A DNA stretch of 60,497 nucleotides, from contig JAICPI010000010.1 of NCBI GenBank assembly GCA_025929895.1, forward strand, positions 1-60,497, read 5' to 3'. Of the stretch, positions 8,349 through 16,997 are shown in pieces. Below the pieces are notes generated by a model. It made no database searches, had not been told where the DNA came from, and worked only from the letters and a program-made list of their open reading frames with translations. Each line of letters opens with the position of its first letter. Position 1 is the stretch's first letter. Origin of the DNA: Thermoleophilia bacterium (GTDB lineage Bacteria; Actinomycetota; Thermoleophilia; Gaiellales; Gaiellaceae). A program made the translations under genes and the position numbers.

Positions 8349-8674
8349 CCCTGCGCCTGCTCGTCCTCGGCCTCTTGCTCGCCGCGACCGGTTGCGGCGG
8401 GTCCGAGGAAGCGAGCGCTCCGGTCGCGACGACCGAGGTCGCGATGGTCAAGAGCTACCAGTTCGACCCGAAGACGATCGAGGTCGAGGCCGGCGAGACG
8501 GTCACGTGGACGAACGACGACAACTTCACGCACACCGTCCGCGTCGACGGGCAGGAAGACCATCGCGTCGAGCAGGGCGAGAGCGTGTCGATCGCGTTCG
8601 ACACCCCCGGCACCTACCACTACGTCTGCACGCTGCACAGCCAGGACATGGACGGCGAGGTCGTCGTCAAGTGA
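8345..8674 (+). CDS. Plastocyanin-like cupredoxin lipoprotein
   Basis: 109 residues. A lipoprotein signal ends in a lipobox (AATGC, Cys17), so the protein is tethered outside the cytoplasmic membrane. The rest is a single blue-copper domain with all four type 1 copper ligands in place: His63 (FTHTV), Cys95, His98 and Met102 in the motif YVCTLHSQDM. Such proteins shuttle single electrons between membrane or extracytoplasmic redox enzymes. It overlaps both neighbours by 4 bases, so the four-gene run is one operon; which enzyme it serves is not visible. Confidence 0.93.
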   Translation: MTLRLLVLGLLLAATGCGGSEEASAPVATTEVAMVKSYQFDPKTIEVEAGETVTWTNDDNFTHTVRVDGQEDHRVEQGESVSIAFDTPGTYHYVCTLHSQDMDGEVVVK

Positions 8675-9078
8675 GCCTCGCCGAGCTCAGGGGCGACGTC
8701 GTCATCCTGGCCTGCGCCGTCAGCGCCGGGATCCACGGCGCGCTCGCACCGGGCCACTTCGCCGAAGGGACCGCCGCAGGGCTCGGCTTCGTCGCGGCGG
8801 CAGTCGTCCTGGCGGTTCTGGCTCTCGTGCTCACGCGCTCTCCGGCGAACGCGCTCGCGCTCGCCGCTGCGGGTGCGGTCTTCGTCGGCCTGCTCGCGAG
8901 CTACGCGCTCGCGACGACGACGGGCCTGCCCGTTCTCCACCCCCACCCGGAGCCGGTCGACGGTCTCGCGCTCGCCACGAAGGCGATCGAGGCCGTCGGC
9001 CTGCTCGCGGCTCTCCCACTACGGAAAGGAATGTCATGGACACCGCACGCGTCTCACGTCCCATCCCGATCGCGCTGA
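8671..9078 (+). CDS. Polytopic membrane protein of unknown function (135 aa)
   Basis: GTG start overlapping the cupredoxin stop. Four hydrophobic segments and two histidine-containing loops (AGIHGALAPGHF; LHPHPEP) that could bind metal or heme. The last 14 codons overlap the start region of the next gene, so either the C-terminus is really this long or the real functional end is earlier; the reading frame itself is uninterrupted. I do not recognise the family. Confidence 0.75.
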   Translation: MSLAELRGDVVILACAVSAGIHGALAPGHFAEGTAAGLGFVAAAVVLAVLALVLTRSPANALALAAAGAVFVGLLASYALATTTGLPVLHPHPEPVDGLALATKAIEAVGLLAALPLRKGMSWTPHASHVPSRSR

Positions 9079-9725
9079 CCGCGCTCGTCGCGTTCTTCGC
9101 CGCGCTCGCCGCGCTGGCTGTCTCGAACGGCTCCGCGCACGCGCTCGACACCGCCACCCACGAGTCACATGCCGCCACGGTGACGAAGAAGCAGGCCGCT
9201 CTCCACAGCGGGATGCGGGTCCTCTGGGAGGACCACATCGTCTGGACGCGGCTCGCGATCATCAGCCTGACGACGGGCTCGCCCGACACCGAGGCGACCG
9301 TCGGCCGCCTGCTCCAGAACCAGGCCGACATCGGCAACGCGGTCAAGCCCTTCTACGGCGAGGCGGCGGGCGACAAGCTGACGGCCGAGCTCCGGAACCA
9401 CATCCTGATCGCCGCCGACCTCATCGCCGCGGCCCAGGCCGGCGACGCGGCGAAGCTCGCCGAGGAGCAGGCCCGCTGGCAGCGGAACGCCGACGACATC
9501 GCGGCCGTGCTCGCGAGCGTCAACCCGCGCTTCTGGAAGCTGGCCGTCCTGAAGAAGGAGATGCAGACGCACCTGACGCTGACGACGAACGAGGCCGTCG
9601 CGCGGCTCCAGGCCGACTGGGACGCGGACGTCGCCGCCTACGACCAGATCCACGAGCACATCCTCCACATGTCCGACTACCTCGCCGCGGGGTTGATCAA
9701 GCAGTTCCCGAAGCGGTTCAAGTAG
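9036..9725 (+). CDS. Secreted helical-bundle protein
   Basis: 229 residues with a strong ribosome-binding site (GGAAAGGA). A signal peptide (ALTALVAFFAALAALAV, then SAHA) precedes an almost wholly alpha-helical region with conserved-looking stretches LWEDHIVWTRLAI, NQADIGNAVKPFYG and LRNHILIAADLI. I believe similar proteins occur in Bacillus and other spore formers, without known function. Repeated histidines spaced along the helices hint at metal binding, fitting the cupredoxin neighbour, but that is inference. Confidence 0.8.
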   Translation: MDTARVSRPIPIALTALVAFFAALAALAVSNGSAHALDTATHESHAATVTKKQAALHSGMRVLWEDHIVWTRLAIISLTTGSPDTEATVGRLLQNQADIGNAVKPFYGEAAGDKLTAELRNHILIAADLIAAAQAGDAAKLAEEQARWQRNADDIAAVLASVNPRFWKLAVLKKEMQTHLTLTTNEAVARLQADWDADVAAYDQIHEHILHMSDYLAAGLIKQFPKRFK

Positions 9726-9763
9726 CGGCGTAAGAACGGGCCGCGAGGCGGCACGAAGAAGGC

Positions 9764-9982
9764 ATGCAGACGAAGACCACACCGGCGGGCGAGCTCCAGG
9801 AGCTCGTCCGCTGGCGTCGCGAGCAGCTCGTCCAGTGCGGCTTCCCGCTGCCGTTGGCGGCGCGCCTGGCGAAGGACGGCAACTACGACCTGCACGCGCT
9901 GATCGAGCTCGTCGAGCGCCGTTGCCCACCCGAGCTGGCGGCTCGCATCCTGGCTCCGCTCGGGCGGGAAGACGCCGCGTGA
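9764..9982 (+). CDS. Small protein preceding the sigma factor (72 aa)
   Basis: 72 residues, helical and charged, with the hydrophobic stretch FPLPLAARLAKDGNYDLHALIELV. It starts at an ATG and its stop overlaps the GTG of the ECF sigma gene, pointing to coupled translation. I do not recognise a family; the length and helical content fit a small regulatory or adaptor protein. Confidence 0.65.
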   Translation: MQTKTTPAGELQELVRWRREQLVQCGFPLPLAARLAKDGNYDLHALIELVERRCPPELAARILAPLGREDAA

Positions 9983-10662
9983 GCGCGCTGAGCGCTACCG
10001 TGGGCTTCGTGGAGTCCAGCGGGCCCCTCTCGACGCTCGCGCCGTCGCCGGTGCTCGACCCCGACTCCCGCGAGTGGCTTCGCTGCCTCCACGCGGAGGG
10101 CGCCACACGGGAGGACGCGGTGGCGCGGCTGCACGCGCTGCTGCTCCGGGCGGCCCGCTTCGAGGTCGCGCGCCGGCGCCCGACGCTGCCGCACCTGCGC
10201 GGCGACGAGCTCGACGACATCGCGAACGAGGCGGCCGACGACGCGCTGATGAGCGTGCTGCGCCGGCTGGACGACTTCCGGGGCGCCAGCCGCTTCACGA
10301 CCTGGGTCTACAAGTTCGCGCTCCTCGAAGCGGCGGTCAAGCTCCGCAAGCGCGCGTGGCAGGGTCGCGAGGTCCCGCTCGAGCCCGAGTCCTGGGCGCT
10401 GCTCTCGGGCGGCGGCCTCGGCCCCGACGCGGAGGCGGAGCAGAGCGAGCTCCTGTCCTCGCTCCAGAGCGCGATCGGCGACGTGCTGACGCCGCACCAG
10501 CGGCGCGTGCTCGTCGCGCTCGCGCTCAACGGCGTCCCGATCGACGTCCTCGCCGACCGGCTCGGCTCGACGCGCGGCGCCCTCTACAAGACCCTGCACG
10601 ACGCGCGCCGCAAGCTGCGCGCGCACCTCGACGAACACGGTCTCTCTCCGGAGGAGATGTGA
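9979..10662 (+). CDS. ECF-type RNA polymerase sigma factor
   Basis: 227 residues if the GTG at 9979 is used (overlap with the previous stop); a second GTG at 10009 would remove ten residues. Region 2 is visible around residues 60-120 (DDALMSVLRRLDDFRGASRFTTWVYKFA) and region 4, a helix-turn-helix, near the C-terminus (LTPHQRRVLVALALNG...GSTRGALYKTLHDARRKL). Regions 1.1 and 3 are absent, as in extracytoplasmic-function sigma factors. It is followed at once by its likely anti-sigma factor (ATG overlapping the stop). Target promoters are unknown. Confidence 0.9.
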   Translation: MSALSATVGFVESSGPLSTLAPSPVLDPDSREWLRCLHAEGATREDAVARLHALLLRAARFEVARRRPTLPHLRGDELDDIANEAADDALMSVLRRLDDFRGASRFTTWVYKFALLEAAVKLRKRAWQGREVPLEPESWALLSGGGLGPDAEAEQSELLSSLQSAIGDVLTPHQRRVLVALALNGVPIDVLADRLGSTRGALYKTLHDARRKLRAHLDEHGLSPEEM

Positions 10663-10895
10663 TGGAACGTCCCGACCTGAAGCAGGCACTCGGACGGCTG
10701 CTCGGCCCCGCTGGCCCCGAGGTCGGCTGCGACGAGTGCTTCGACCGGCTCGACCGCTACGTGGAGCTCGAGGTCGCCGGCCGCGACGCCGACGTGGCGC
10801 TGCCCGGCCTGCGCGCGCACCTGGACGGTTGCCCCGCCTGCCGCGAGGAGCACGAGAGCCTCCTCGCGCTCGTCGGCGGCGAGCAGGCGCTCTAG
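10662..10895 (+). CDS. Zinc-finger anti-sigma factor (ZAS type)
   Basis: 77 residues, soluble. The conserved HxxxCxxC of zinc-binding anti-sigma domains is present as HLDGCPAC, with an upstream cysteine pair (CDEC). Such proteins hold their ECF sigma factor until a signal, often oxidative, releases it. No membrane helix follows the zinc domain, so this is the short, cytoplasmic form. It overlaps the sigma gene by one base. Confidence 0.85.
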   Translation: MERPDLKQALGRLLGPAGPEVGCDECFDRLDRYVELEVAGRDADVALPGLRAHLDGCPACREEHESLLALVGGEQAL

Positions 10896-10911
10896 CCCCG
10901 CCACCCCCGCC

Positions 10912-11541
10912 TCAGGAGTGCAGCTTGAGCGTGCTCGCGTAGCCGAGGCCGAGCGGCTCCTGGATCGAGATGTGCAGGAAGCCGAGCTGCTCGAGCTGCT
11001 GCGCCCTGCTCAGCGGCCCGACGTCGAGCGGCCGTAGCCCCGCGTCCGACGCGAGCTGGGCGACCTTCTTCTTCGCGGCCTCGTCGTCGCCGGCGATCAG
11101 CACGTCGAGCGCGTGCCCCGCGACCTCGCCGGCCGCGAGCGTCGGCGCGAACGTCGTGTTGAACGCCTTCACGACCGACGTCCCCTCGGGCACGAGCCCC
11201 GCGACCTCCTCCGCCGACGAGCTTCCCGGCTTCGTCGCGAGCCGATCCCACGTCTGCGTGTCGACCGGGTTCGTGATGTCGACGACGACCTTGCCGGCGA
11301 TGCGGTCCGAGTACTGCGAGACGGCGTCCTTGATCCCCGGGTAGTAGAGCGCGAAGACGACGACGTCCCCGCCGAACGGTGCGTCCCCCTCGAGCGCCGT
11401 GGCGCCCCCGCCGAGCTCCTCCGCGAGCTTGCCGGCCTCGGCCGGGTCGCGGTCGACGACCTCCACCTCGTGGCCGCCCGCGACGGCGCGCGTCCCGATC
11501 GCACGCCCCATCTTCCCTGCTCCGACGATCGTGACCTTCAT
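10912..11541 (-). CDS. F420-dependent NADP oxidoreductase family protein
   Basis: 209 residues with the N-terminal Rossmann motif VGAGKMGRAIG and later VVDITNPVD and VVKAFNTTFA, the signature of NADPH:coenzyme F420 reductases and related dinucleotide-binding proteins. The family transfers hydride between NADP(H) and the deazaflavin F420, common in actinobacteria; members can also act on other substrates. A strong ribosome-binding site (AAGGAGG) precedes the ATG. The gene is convergent with the sigma/anti-sigma pair and separate from the ATPase operon upstream of it. Confidence 0.88.
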   Translation of the reverse strand: MKVTIVGAGKMGRAIGTRAVAGGHEVEVVDRDPAEAGKLAEELGGGATALEGDAPFGGDVVVFALYYPGIKDAVSQYSDRIAGKVVVDITNPVDTQTWDRLATKPGSSSAEEVAGLVPEGTSVVKAFNTTFAPTLAAGEVAGHALDVLIAGDDEAAKKKVAQLASDAGLRPLDVGPLSRAQQLEQLGFLHISIQEPLGLGYASTLKLHS

Positions 11542-11603
11542 GCTGCCTCCTTCGCGCGCCCGCGGAGATCACGTGCCCGCCGACCGCCCTCGCGAACCAC
11601 GCG

Positions 11604-14297
11604 TCAGCGGCGGAGGACGCGCTTGGCGACCTCCAGCACCGGCACGATCGTGAAGGCGACGCCGCCGACGATCGCCCAATCGCGCGCGGACAGGCCGGTC
11701 GTCCCGAACGCGTCCTGGAGGAACGGCACGTTCACGACGAGCGCGAGCACGAGGACCTCCCACGCGATCGCGAGGTTGAGCCAGCGGTTCGCGAACGGCC
11801 GCGCGAGCACCGAGTAGTGGTCGGAGCGGTAGCTGTAGGCCTTGAAGAACTCGACGAGCACGAGCGCGGCGAAGGTCATCGTCATCGCCTTCGACAGCGT
11901 CCGGTCGGTGGTGAGCGCCCACGTGAACAGCCCGAGCGTGGCGAGCGCCGACCACGTGCCTCCGACGACGATCAGCGAGACGACGCGCTTCGTGAAGATC
12001 CCCTCGCCCCGCTTGCGCGGTGGCCGGTCCATCAGGTCCGGCTCCGCCGGGTCGACCGAGAGCGCCAGCGCCGGGAGGCCGTCGGTGGCGAGGTTGATGT
12101 ACAGGATCTGGACCGCGCTCAGCGGGAGCGGCTTGCCGAGCAGCGACGCGCCGACGAGGAGGCCGATCTCGCCGAGGTTCGCCGAGAGCAGGTACATCAA
12201 GTACTTCTTGATGTTCCCGAAGACGGAGCGTCCTTCCTCGACGGCCGCCACGATCGAGGCGAAGTTGTCGTCGGTGAGCGTGATCTCCGCAGCCTCCTTG
12301 GTGACGTCGGTCCCGGTGATGCCCATCGCGACGCCGATGTCGGCCTGCTTCAGCGCCGGCGCGTCGTTCACGCCGTCCCCCGTCATCGCGACCGAGTGGC
12401 CCTGTCGCTGGAGCGCGGTGACGACGCGGAGCTTGTGCTCCGGCGAGACGCGCGCGTAGACCTGCGTGGTCGCCGTCCGGCGCTCGAGCTCGTCGTCGTC
12501 CATCGACTCGAGCTCGGGCCCGGTCAGCGTGCCGCCGTCCGTGAGGATGCCGAGCTCGCGGGCGATCGCCTGCGCCGTCAGCGGGTGGTCGCCGGTGATC
12601 ATCAGCGGCCGGATCCCCGCATGCAGGCACGTGCGGACCGCTGCCTTCGCCTCGGGCCTCGGCGGATCGATCATCGCCACGAGCCCGAGGAAGGTCAGGT
12701 CGCGCTCGGCGTTCTCGAGCGTCGCGTCGGGCCGACGGGCGACGGCGAGCACGCGCATCGCCTCGCCGGCCAGCTCGCGCGCGACGCCGAGCAGCGACTC
12801 GCGTCCGGCCGCGTCCAGCGCGGTGACGCCCGACGGCCCGCGTTGCCGCGTGCAGGCGGCGAGCACGACCTCGGGCGCGCCCTTCTCGTAGGCCACGGTG
12901 CCGTTCGGTGCCCGGTGCAGCGTCGTCATCCGCTTTGTCTCCGAGGTGAAGGGGATCTCGTTCGCACGCGGGAACCGGCTCTCGACCTCCTCCCGGTGCA
13001 CCCCCGCCTTCTCCGCCGCCACGACGAGCGCGCCTTCGGTCGGGTCGCCGCGGAGCTCCCACTTTCCGTCGTCGTCGCTCCGAACGAGGTGCGCGTCCGA
13101 GGAGAGCACGGCCGCGCGCAGGGTCTCGATCAGCTCGTTCGGCGGCTCCACGTGCGAGCCGTCGAGGGAGTACTCGCCGACCGGCTCGTAGCCGGCGCCG
13201 GAGACCTCGAACATCCGCCCCGCGACGAAGAGCTTCCGAACGGTCATCTCGTCCTTCGTCAGCGTCCCCGTCTTGTCCGCGCAGATGACCGAGACGCTCC
13301 CGAGCGTCTCGGTCGCGGGGAGCCGCCGGATCAGGGCGTTTCGCTTGACCATCCGCTGCGCGGCCAGCGTCAGCGAGATCGTGATCACGGCCGGTAGGGC
13401 CTCCGGGACGACGGCGACGGCCAGCGCCGCGCCGAAGAGGAGCATCTCGAGGAACGGCTGACCGCGCAGGAGGCCGAGGCCGACGACGAGCAGCACGATC
13501 ACGATCGCAGCGCGCGCGAGCGTCAGCGCAAGCTTGTCGAGGCTTTGCTGGAGCGGCGTCCTGCCGCGCTCGATCGCGTCGAGCATCCTCGCAATGGCGC
13601 CGAACTCGGTCTCCATGCCCGTCGCGACCACGAGCGCGCGCCCGCGTCCATACGTGACCGCCGTCCCGGCGTAGGCCATGTTGGTGCGGTCGCCGACCGG
13701 AGCGTCGCTCCGCTCGAGTGCCGAGGCCTGCTTCTCGACCGGCAGCGACTCGCCGGTCAGCGCCGACTCCTCGGCCTGGAGGCGCGCGACCTCGGTCAGC
13801 CGCACGTCGGCCGGGACCTTGTCGCCGGCGTGGAGGAGCACGACGTCGCCGGGCACGAGCTCCCGCGCGGGAATCGTGCGCTCGGCGTCGTCGCGCACCA
13901 CGGCGGCGGTCGGCGCGGCCATCCGGCCGAGCGCCTCGATCGCGCGTTCCGCCCGGTACTCCTGGACGAAGCCGAGCACGGCCGCGAGCAGCACGATCAC
14001 CCCGATCACGACGGCCTCCGTGGCATGCCCGAGCGCGACCGAGAGGCCCACGGCCACGAGCAGGATCAGGATCAGCACGTTCTTGAACTGGTCCAACAGC
14101 AGGCGCCACGGCGAGATCCCCTCTGCGGCCTGGAGCTCGTTCGGGCCGTGCTCCTCGAGCCGACGCGTCGCTTCGGGCTCGGTCAGGCCCGAGCTCGACG
14201 ACGTGCCGAGCCGGGCCTCGACCTCCGAGGCCTCGAGTGCGTGCCAGGCGCGCTCGGTGCTCGGCGATGCGCTGCGTTCACGAACGCCCAGGCTCAC
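11604..14297 (-). CDS. P-type (P2A-like) calcium/cation-transporting ATPase
   Basis: 897 residues from a GTG that overlaps the stop of the universal stress protein gene. All P-type landmarks are present: the TGES actuator loop, the PEALP ion-site helix, the phosphorylated Asp341 in DKTGTLT, the KGAPE nucleotide-binding loop and [14 protein letters not shown] hinge. In the C-terminal membrane domain NLATDGLPA matches the calcium-binding helix 6 of P2A pumps, favouring Ca2+ as substrate; Mn2+ or broader specificity cannot be excluded. Ten transmembrane helices fit the hydrophobic pattern. Confidence 0.93.
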   Translation of the reverse strand: MSLGVRERSASPSTERAWHALEASEVEARLGTSSSSGLTEPEATRRLEEHGPNELQAAEGISPWRLLLDQFKNVLILILLVAVGLSVALGHATEAVVIGVIVLLAAVLGFVQEYRAERAIEALGRMAAPTAAVVRDDAERTIPARELVPGDVVLLHAGDKVPADVRLTEVARLQAEESALTGESLPVEKQASALERSDAPVGDRTNMAYAGTAVTYGRGRALVVATGMETEFGAIARMLDAIERGRTPLQQSLDKLALTLARAAIVIVLLVVGLGLLRGQPFLEMLLFGAALAVAVVPEALPAVITISLTLAAQRMVKRNALIRRLPATETLGSVSVICADKTGTLTKDEMTVRKLFVAGRMFEVSGAGYEPVGEYSLDGSHVEPPNELIETLRAAVLSSDAHLVRSDDDGKWELRGDPTEGALVVAAEKAGVHREEVESRFPRANEIPFTSETKRMTTLHRAPNGTVAYEKGAPEVVLAACTRQRGPSGVTALDAAGRESLLGVARELAGEAMRVLAVARRPDATLENAERDLTFLGLVAMIDPPRPEAKAAVRTCLHAGIRPLMITGDHPLTAQAIARELGILTDGGTLTGPELESMDDDELERRTATTQVYARVSPEHKLRVVTALQRQGHSVAMTGDGVNDAPALKQADIGVAMGITGTDVTKEAAEITLTDDNFASIVAAVEEGRSVFGNIKKYLMYLLSANLGEIGLLVGASLLGKPLPLSAVQILYINLATDGLPALALSVDPAEPDLMDRPPRKRGEGIFTKRVVSLIVVGGTWSALATLGLFTWALTTDRTLSKAMTMTFAALVLVEFFKAYSYRSDHYSVLARPFANRWLNLAIAWEVLVLALVVNVPFLQDAFGTTGLSARDWAIVGGVAFTIVPVLEVAKRVLRR

Positions 14298-15094
14298 GCC
14301 ACGTGCCTGACCACGAGCACGGAGCAGCGCGCCTCGTGGGCGACATGCGCGCAGACTCTTCCCGGCCGCTCTCCGGCGCGGCCCCCGAGCACGACCAGGC
14401 TGTCTTCGGGAGCCATGGCCAAGGCAGCGCACGCGTCCCGCGGATCGAGCAGCGCATCGTCGCGTTCCGCGCGCAGGAGCGCGTTCTCGACCGGCTTGCC
14501 GCCGAGGGCGATCACGGGCATGAGCTCACAGTCGAAGCGGCCCGCCAGCGCGCGCGCGGCCTCCTCGGCCACGGCCGACTCGGGCGACCCGTCGACTCCG
14601 ACCAGGATGCGGGCGGGCTTGCGGCCGCCCCAGCCCGGACGAGCGACGAGCACGGAGCACGGAGCGTCGCGGAGCAGCGGCAGGTCGGGCCCTCCGAAGA
14701 GCCGGGACGTCAGGCGCCGGTGCCGCGACGCGCCGAGCGCGACGAGCGTGGCGGACTGGCGCTTCGCCTCCGCGACGAGCGCCTCGGCGATCGACCCCTC
14801 GACGAGACGGAAGGAGTCGGGCTCGACGAGATCCCGGACGATGTCGAGCTCGTCGCGAGCCGCCGCGACGAGCTCGTCCCGCGCGTGCGGAGCGTTGAAG
14901 CCGGCGTGCGCCGCCAGATGGGTCTCGGCAATCGCCAGCAGCTCGAGATACCCCTCGGGCGCGCAGAGGCATCTCGCCTGCGAGGCCGCGACGACGCTCT
15001 GCGCAGTCGTGTCGACGCCGACGAGCACGAAGCCGAAGATCGGGTCCGCGGTGGCCGCACGGCTCGCCGCGGTTGGGGACGGGGTTGCGCTCAC
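14294..15094 (-). CDS. Tandem universal stress protein (two USP domains)
   Basis: 266 residues from the GTG at 15094, chosen because GGAGG lies 8 bases upstream; an in-frame GTG nine bases earlier is less well placed. Two USP domains follow each other (FVLVGVDTTAQ and ILVGVDGSPESA begin them; ALGASRHRRL and VLGGRAGERPG mark their ends). USP proteins bind ATP or other nucleotides and modulate stress survival. Its stop overlaps the start of the cation ATPase (GTGA), so the two are one operon, suggesting a regulatory or accessory link to ion transport. Confidence 0.88.
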   Translation of the reverse strand: MSATPSPTAASRAATADPIFGFVLVGVDTTAQSVVAASQARCLCAPEGYLELLAIAETHLAAHAGFNAPHARDELVAAARDELDIVRDLVEPDSFRLVEGSIAEALVAEAKRQSATLVALGASRHRRLTSRLFGGPDLPLLRDAPCSVLVARPGWGGRKPARILVGVDGSPESAVAEEAARALAGRFDCELMPVIALGGKPVENALLRAERDDALLDPRDACAALAMAPEDSLVVLGGRAGERPGRVCAHVAHEARCSVLVVRHVA

Positions 15095-15220
15095 GAGCGA
15101 CACCTCCGGGAGTCGTTGACGTCCTCGGTAGGTCTCTCCCGTCCCGACTCGGGGCCGCTCCACCGGGCCGTGAGGCCGAGGATGACGACGGAGCGCGCGG
15201 GGATACTCCCCTACACGCTT

Positions 15221-15240
15221 CGAACGATAGCGTACGTTCG
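15221..15240. promoter_or_regulatory. Palindrome at the promoter of the MetE-like operon
   Basis: CGAACG and CGTTCG form a 6-bp inverted repeat with an 8-base spacer, ending 4 bases before the ATG at 15245. The internal TAGCGT fits a TAnnnT -10 element, so this may be an operator overlying the core promoter of a leaderless transcript. Confidence 0.45.
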
Positions 15241-15244
15241 CCGC

Positions 15245-16276
15245 ATGCGACCCGCTGACTACGGCCAGGCGATCGTCACGACGGTCGTGGGGAGCTACCC
15301 GCAGCCCGAGTGGCTGATCGACAGGAAGCGGCTCGGCGAGCGGCTCCCCCCGCGCGTCCGCGCCCGCGAGCTCTGGCGCGTGCCCGAGCCGTTCCTCGAG
15401 GAGGCCCAGGACGACGCGACGCGCATCGCGGTCCAGGACATGGAGCGCGCGGGCGTCGACGTGATCACCGACGGCGAGATGCGGCGGGAGAGCTACTCGA
15501 ACCGCTTCGCGACCGCGCTCGACGGGATCGACCTCGACGAGCCCGGCGTCGCGCTCGACCGCACCGGCCACGAGAACCCCGTCCCGCGGATCGTCGGGCC
15601 GATCCGCCGCGCGCGGCCGGTCGAGGTGCGCGACGTCGAGTTCCTCCGCTCGGCCACCGATCGCCGGATCAAGATCACGGTGCCGGGCCCGTTCACGATG
15701 ACGCAGCAGGCGCAGAACGACCACTACGCCGACGAGCGCTCGCTCGCGTTCGCGTACGCCGAGGCCGTCAACGAGGAGCTCCACGACCTGAAGGCGGCGG
15801 GCGCCGACGTCGTCCAGATCGACGAGCCGTACCTCCAGGCGCGCCCGGAGCGGGCGAGGGAGTACGCGCTCGAGGCGATCGACCGGGCACTCGAGGGCAT
15901 CGAGGGCGACACGGTGCTGCACACGTGCTTCGGTTACGCGCACATCGTCCACGACCGCCTGCCGGGCTACCCGTTCCTGCGCGAGTTGAACGACTGCGCC
16001 GCCACGCACGTCTCGCTCGAGGCGGCGCAGCCGGACCTCGATCCCGAGCTGCTGCGCGATCTGCCCGACAAGACGATCCTGCTCGGGGTGCTCGACCTCG
16101 GCTCGCAGCAGGCGGAGACTCCGGAGGGCGTCGCGGAGCGGCTCCGTCGCGCGCTCGAGGTCGTCCCGCCCGAGCGGCTCGTCGCGGCTCCCGACTGCGG
16201 GATGAAGTACCTCCCGCGGGAGCTCGCGTTCCGCAAGCTCGAGGCGATGGTCGCCGGAGCGCGTCTTGTCCGGTGA
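15245..16276 (+). CDS. MetE-like (cobalamin-independent methionine synthase C-terminal family) protein
   Basis: 343 residues, one TIM barrel, half the length of full MetE. The N-terminus TTVVGSYPQPEWL, the zinc ligands in HTCFGY (His-x-Cys) and the final ligand cysteine in APDCGMKYLPR mark the family, which activates thiols with zinc for methyl transfer or, in relatives such as epoxyalkane:CoM transferase, other thiol chemistry. Because it lies in an operon with a citrate-synthase-like lyase and a CoA ligase, and not with methionine genes, a role in a degradative pathway is at least as likely as methionine synthesis. The ATG has almost no leader. Confidence 0.85.
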   Translation: MRPADYGQAIVTTVVGSYPQPEWLIDRKRLGERLPPRVRARELWRVPEPFLEEAQDDATRIAVQDMERAGVDVITDGEMRRESYSNRFATALDGIDLDEPGVALDRTGHENPVPRIVGPIRRARPVEVRDVEFLRSATDRRIKITVPGPFTMTQQAQNDHYADERSLAFAYAEAVNEELHDLKAAGADVVQIDEPYLQARPERAREYALEAIDRALEGIEGDTVLHTCFGYAHIVHDRLPGYPFLRELNDCAATHVSLEAAQPDLDPELLRDLPDKTILLGVLDLGSQQAETPEGVAERLRRALEVVPPERLVAAPDCGMKYLPRELAFRKLEAMVAGARLVR

Positions 16277-16997
16277 CGTGACGCGCATCTCGCGTGCGTT
16301 TCCCGATCGCGTCGAGGTGCGCGGTCGCGACCTGACCGGCGACCTGATGGGCCGCCTCACCTTCACCGAGTACTTCCACCTCCTGCTCACGGGGCGCGAG
16401 CCGACGGAGGATCAGCGATTCTTCCTCGACGTGCTGCTCGTCGCGATCGCCGAGCACGGGCTGATGCCGGCGAACGTCGCCGCCCGGATGACGCTCGCCG
16501 CCGATCCCGACTCACTCCAGGGCGCCGTTGCAGCCGGGATCCTCGGCGCGGGGCGCGTGGTGCTCGGCACGTCGGAGGAGTGCGCGCGGCTGCTCGAGCG
16601 GGCTGCCGGCCGTGACCCGGTCGAGGTCGTCCGCGAGCTCCGCGCGGCGGGAGCGAAGGTGCCTGGTTTCGGCCACCCGGTCCACGCGCCGCTCGACCCG
16701 CGCGCCGAGCGCATCCTCGAGCTCGCGGACGCGCGGGGAGTCAGTGGGCCGAACGTCGCGCTCGCCCGGGGGCTCCGCGACGCCGTCGCGGAGGTCTGGG
16801 GGAAGCCGCTGACGATGAACGTCGCGCTGCCGATCGCCGCGGTCCTGCTCGACCTCGGCTTCTCGGCCGACGTCGTCAAGGCGGTGCCGATCCTCGCGCG
16901 CACTGCGGGCCTGCTCGCGCACCTCGCCGAGGAGCGGGAGCACCCGATCGGCTTCCGGCTCGCCGCGGCGGCCGAGGAGTCCGTCGAGTACGAGTGA
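16266..16997 (+). CDS. Short citrate synthase / citryl-CoA lyase family protein
   Basis: 243 residues from the TTG at 16266; a GTG at 16278, two bases after the previous stop, would give 239. The catalytic histidine region PGFGHPVH and the C-terminal core LPIAAVLLDLGF...ARTAGLLAHLAEE are those of the citrate synthase fold, but the length is that of citryl-CoA lyase-like proteins, far below citrate synthase (about 400). The family forms or cleaves carbon-carbon bonds next to a CoA thioester. It overlaps both neighbours, so all three proteins are made together. Confidence 0.85.
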   Translation: MSGDVTRISRAFPDRVEVRGRDLTGDLMGRLTFTEYFHLLLTGREPTEDQRFFLDVLLVAIAEHGLMPANVAARMTLAADPDSLQGAVAAGILGAGRVVLGTSEECARLLERAAGRDPVEVVRELRAAGAKVPGFGHPVHAPLDPRAERILELADARGVSGPNVALARGLRDAVAEVWGKPLTMNVALPIAAVLLDLGFSADVVKAVPILARTAGLLAHLAEEREHPIGFRLAAAAEESVEYE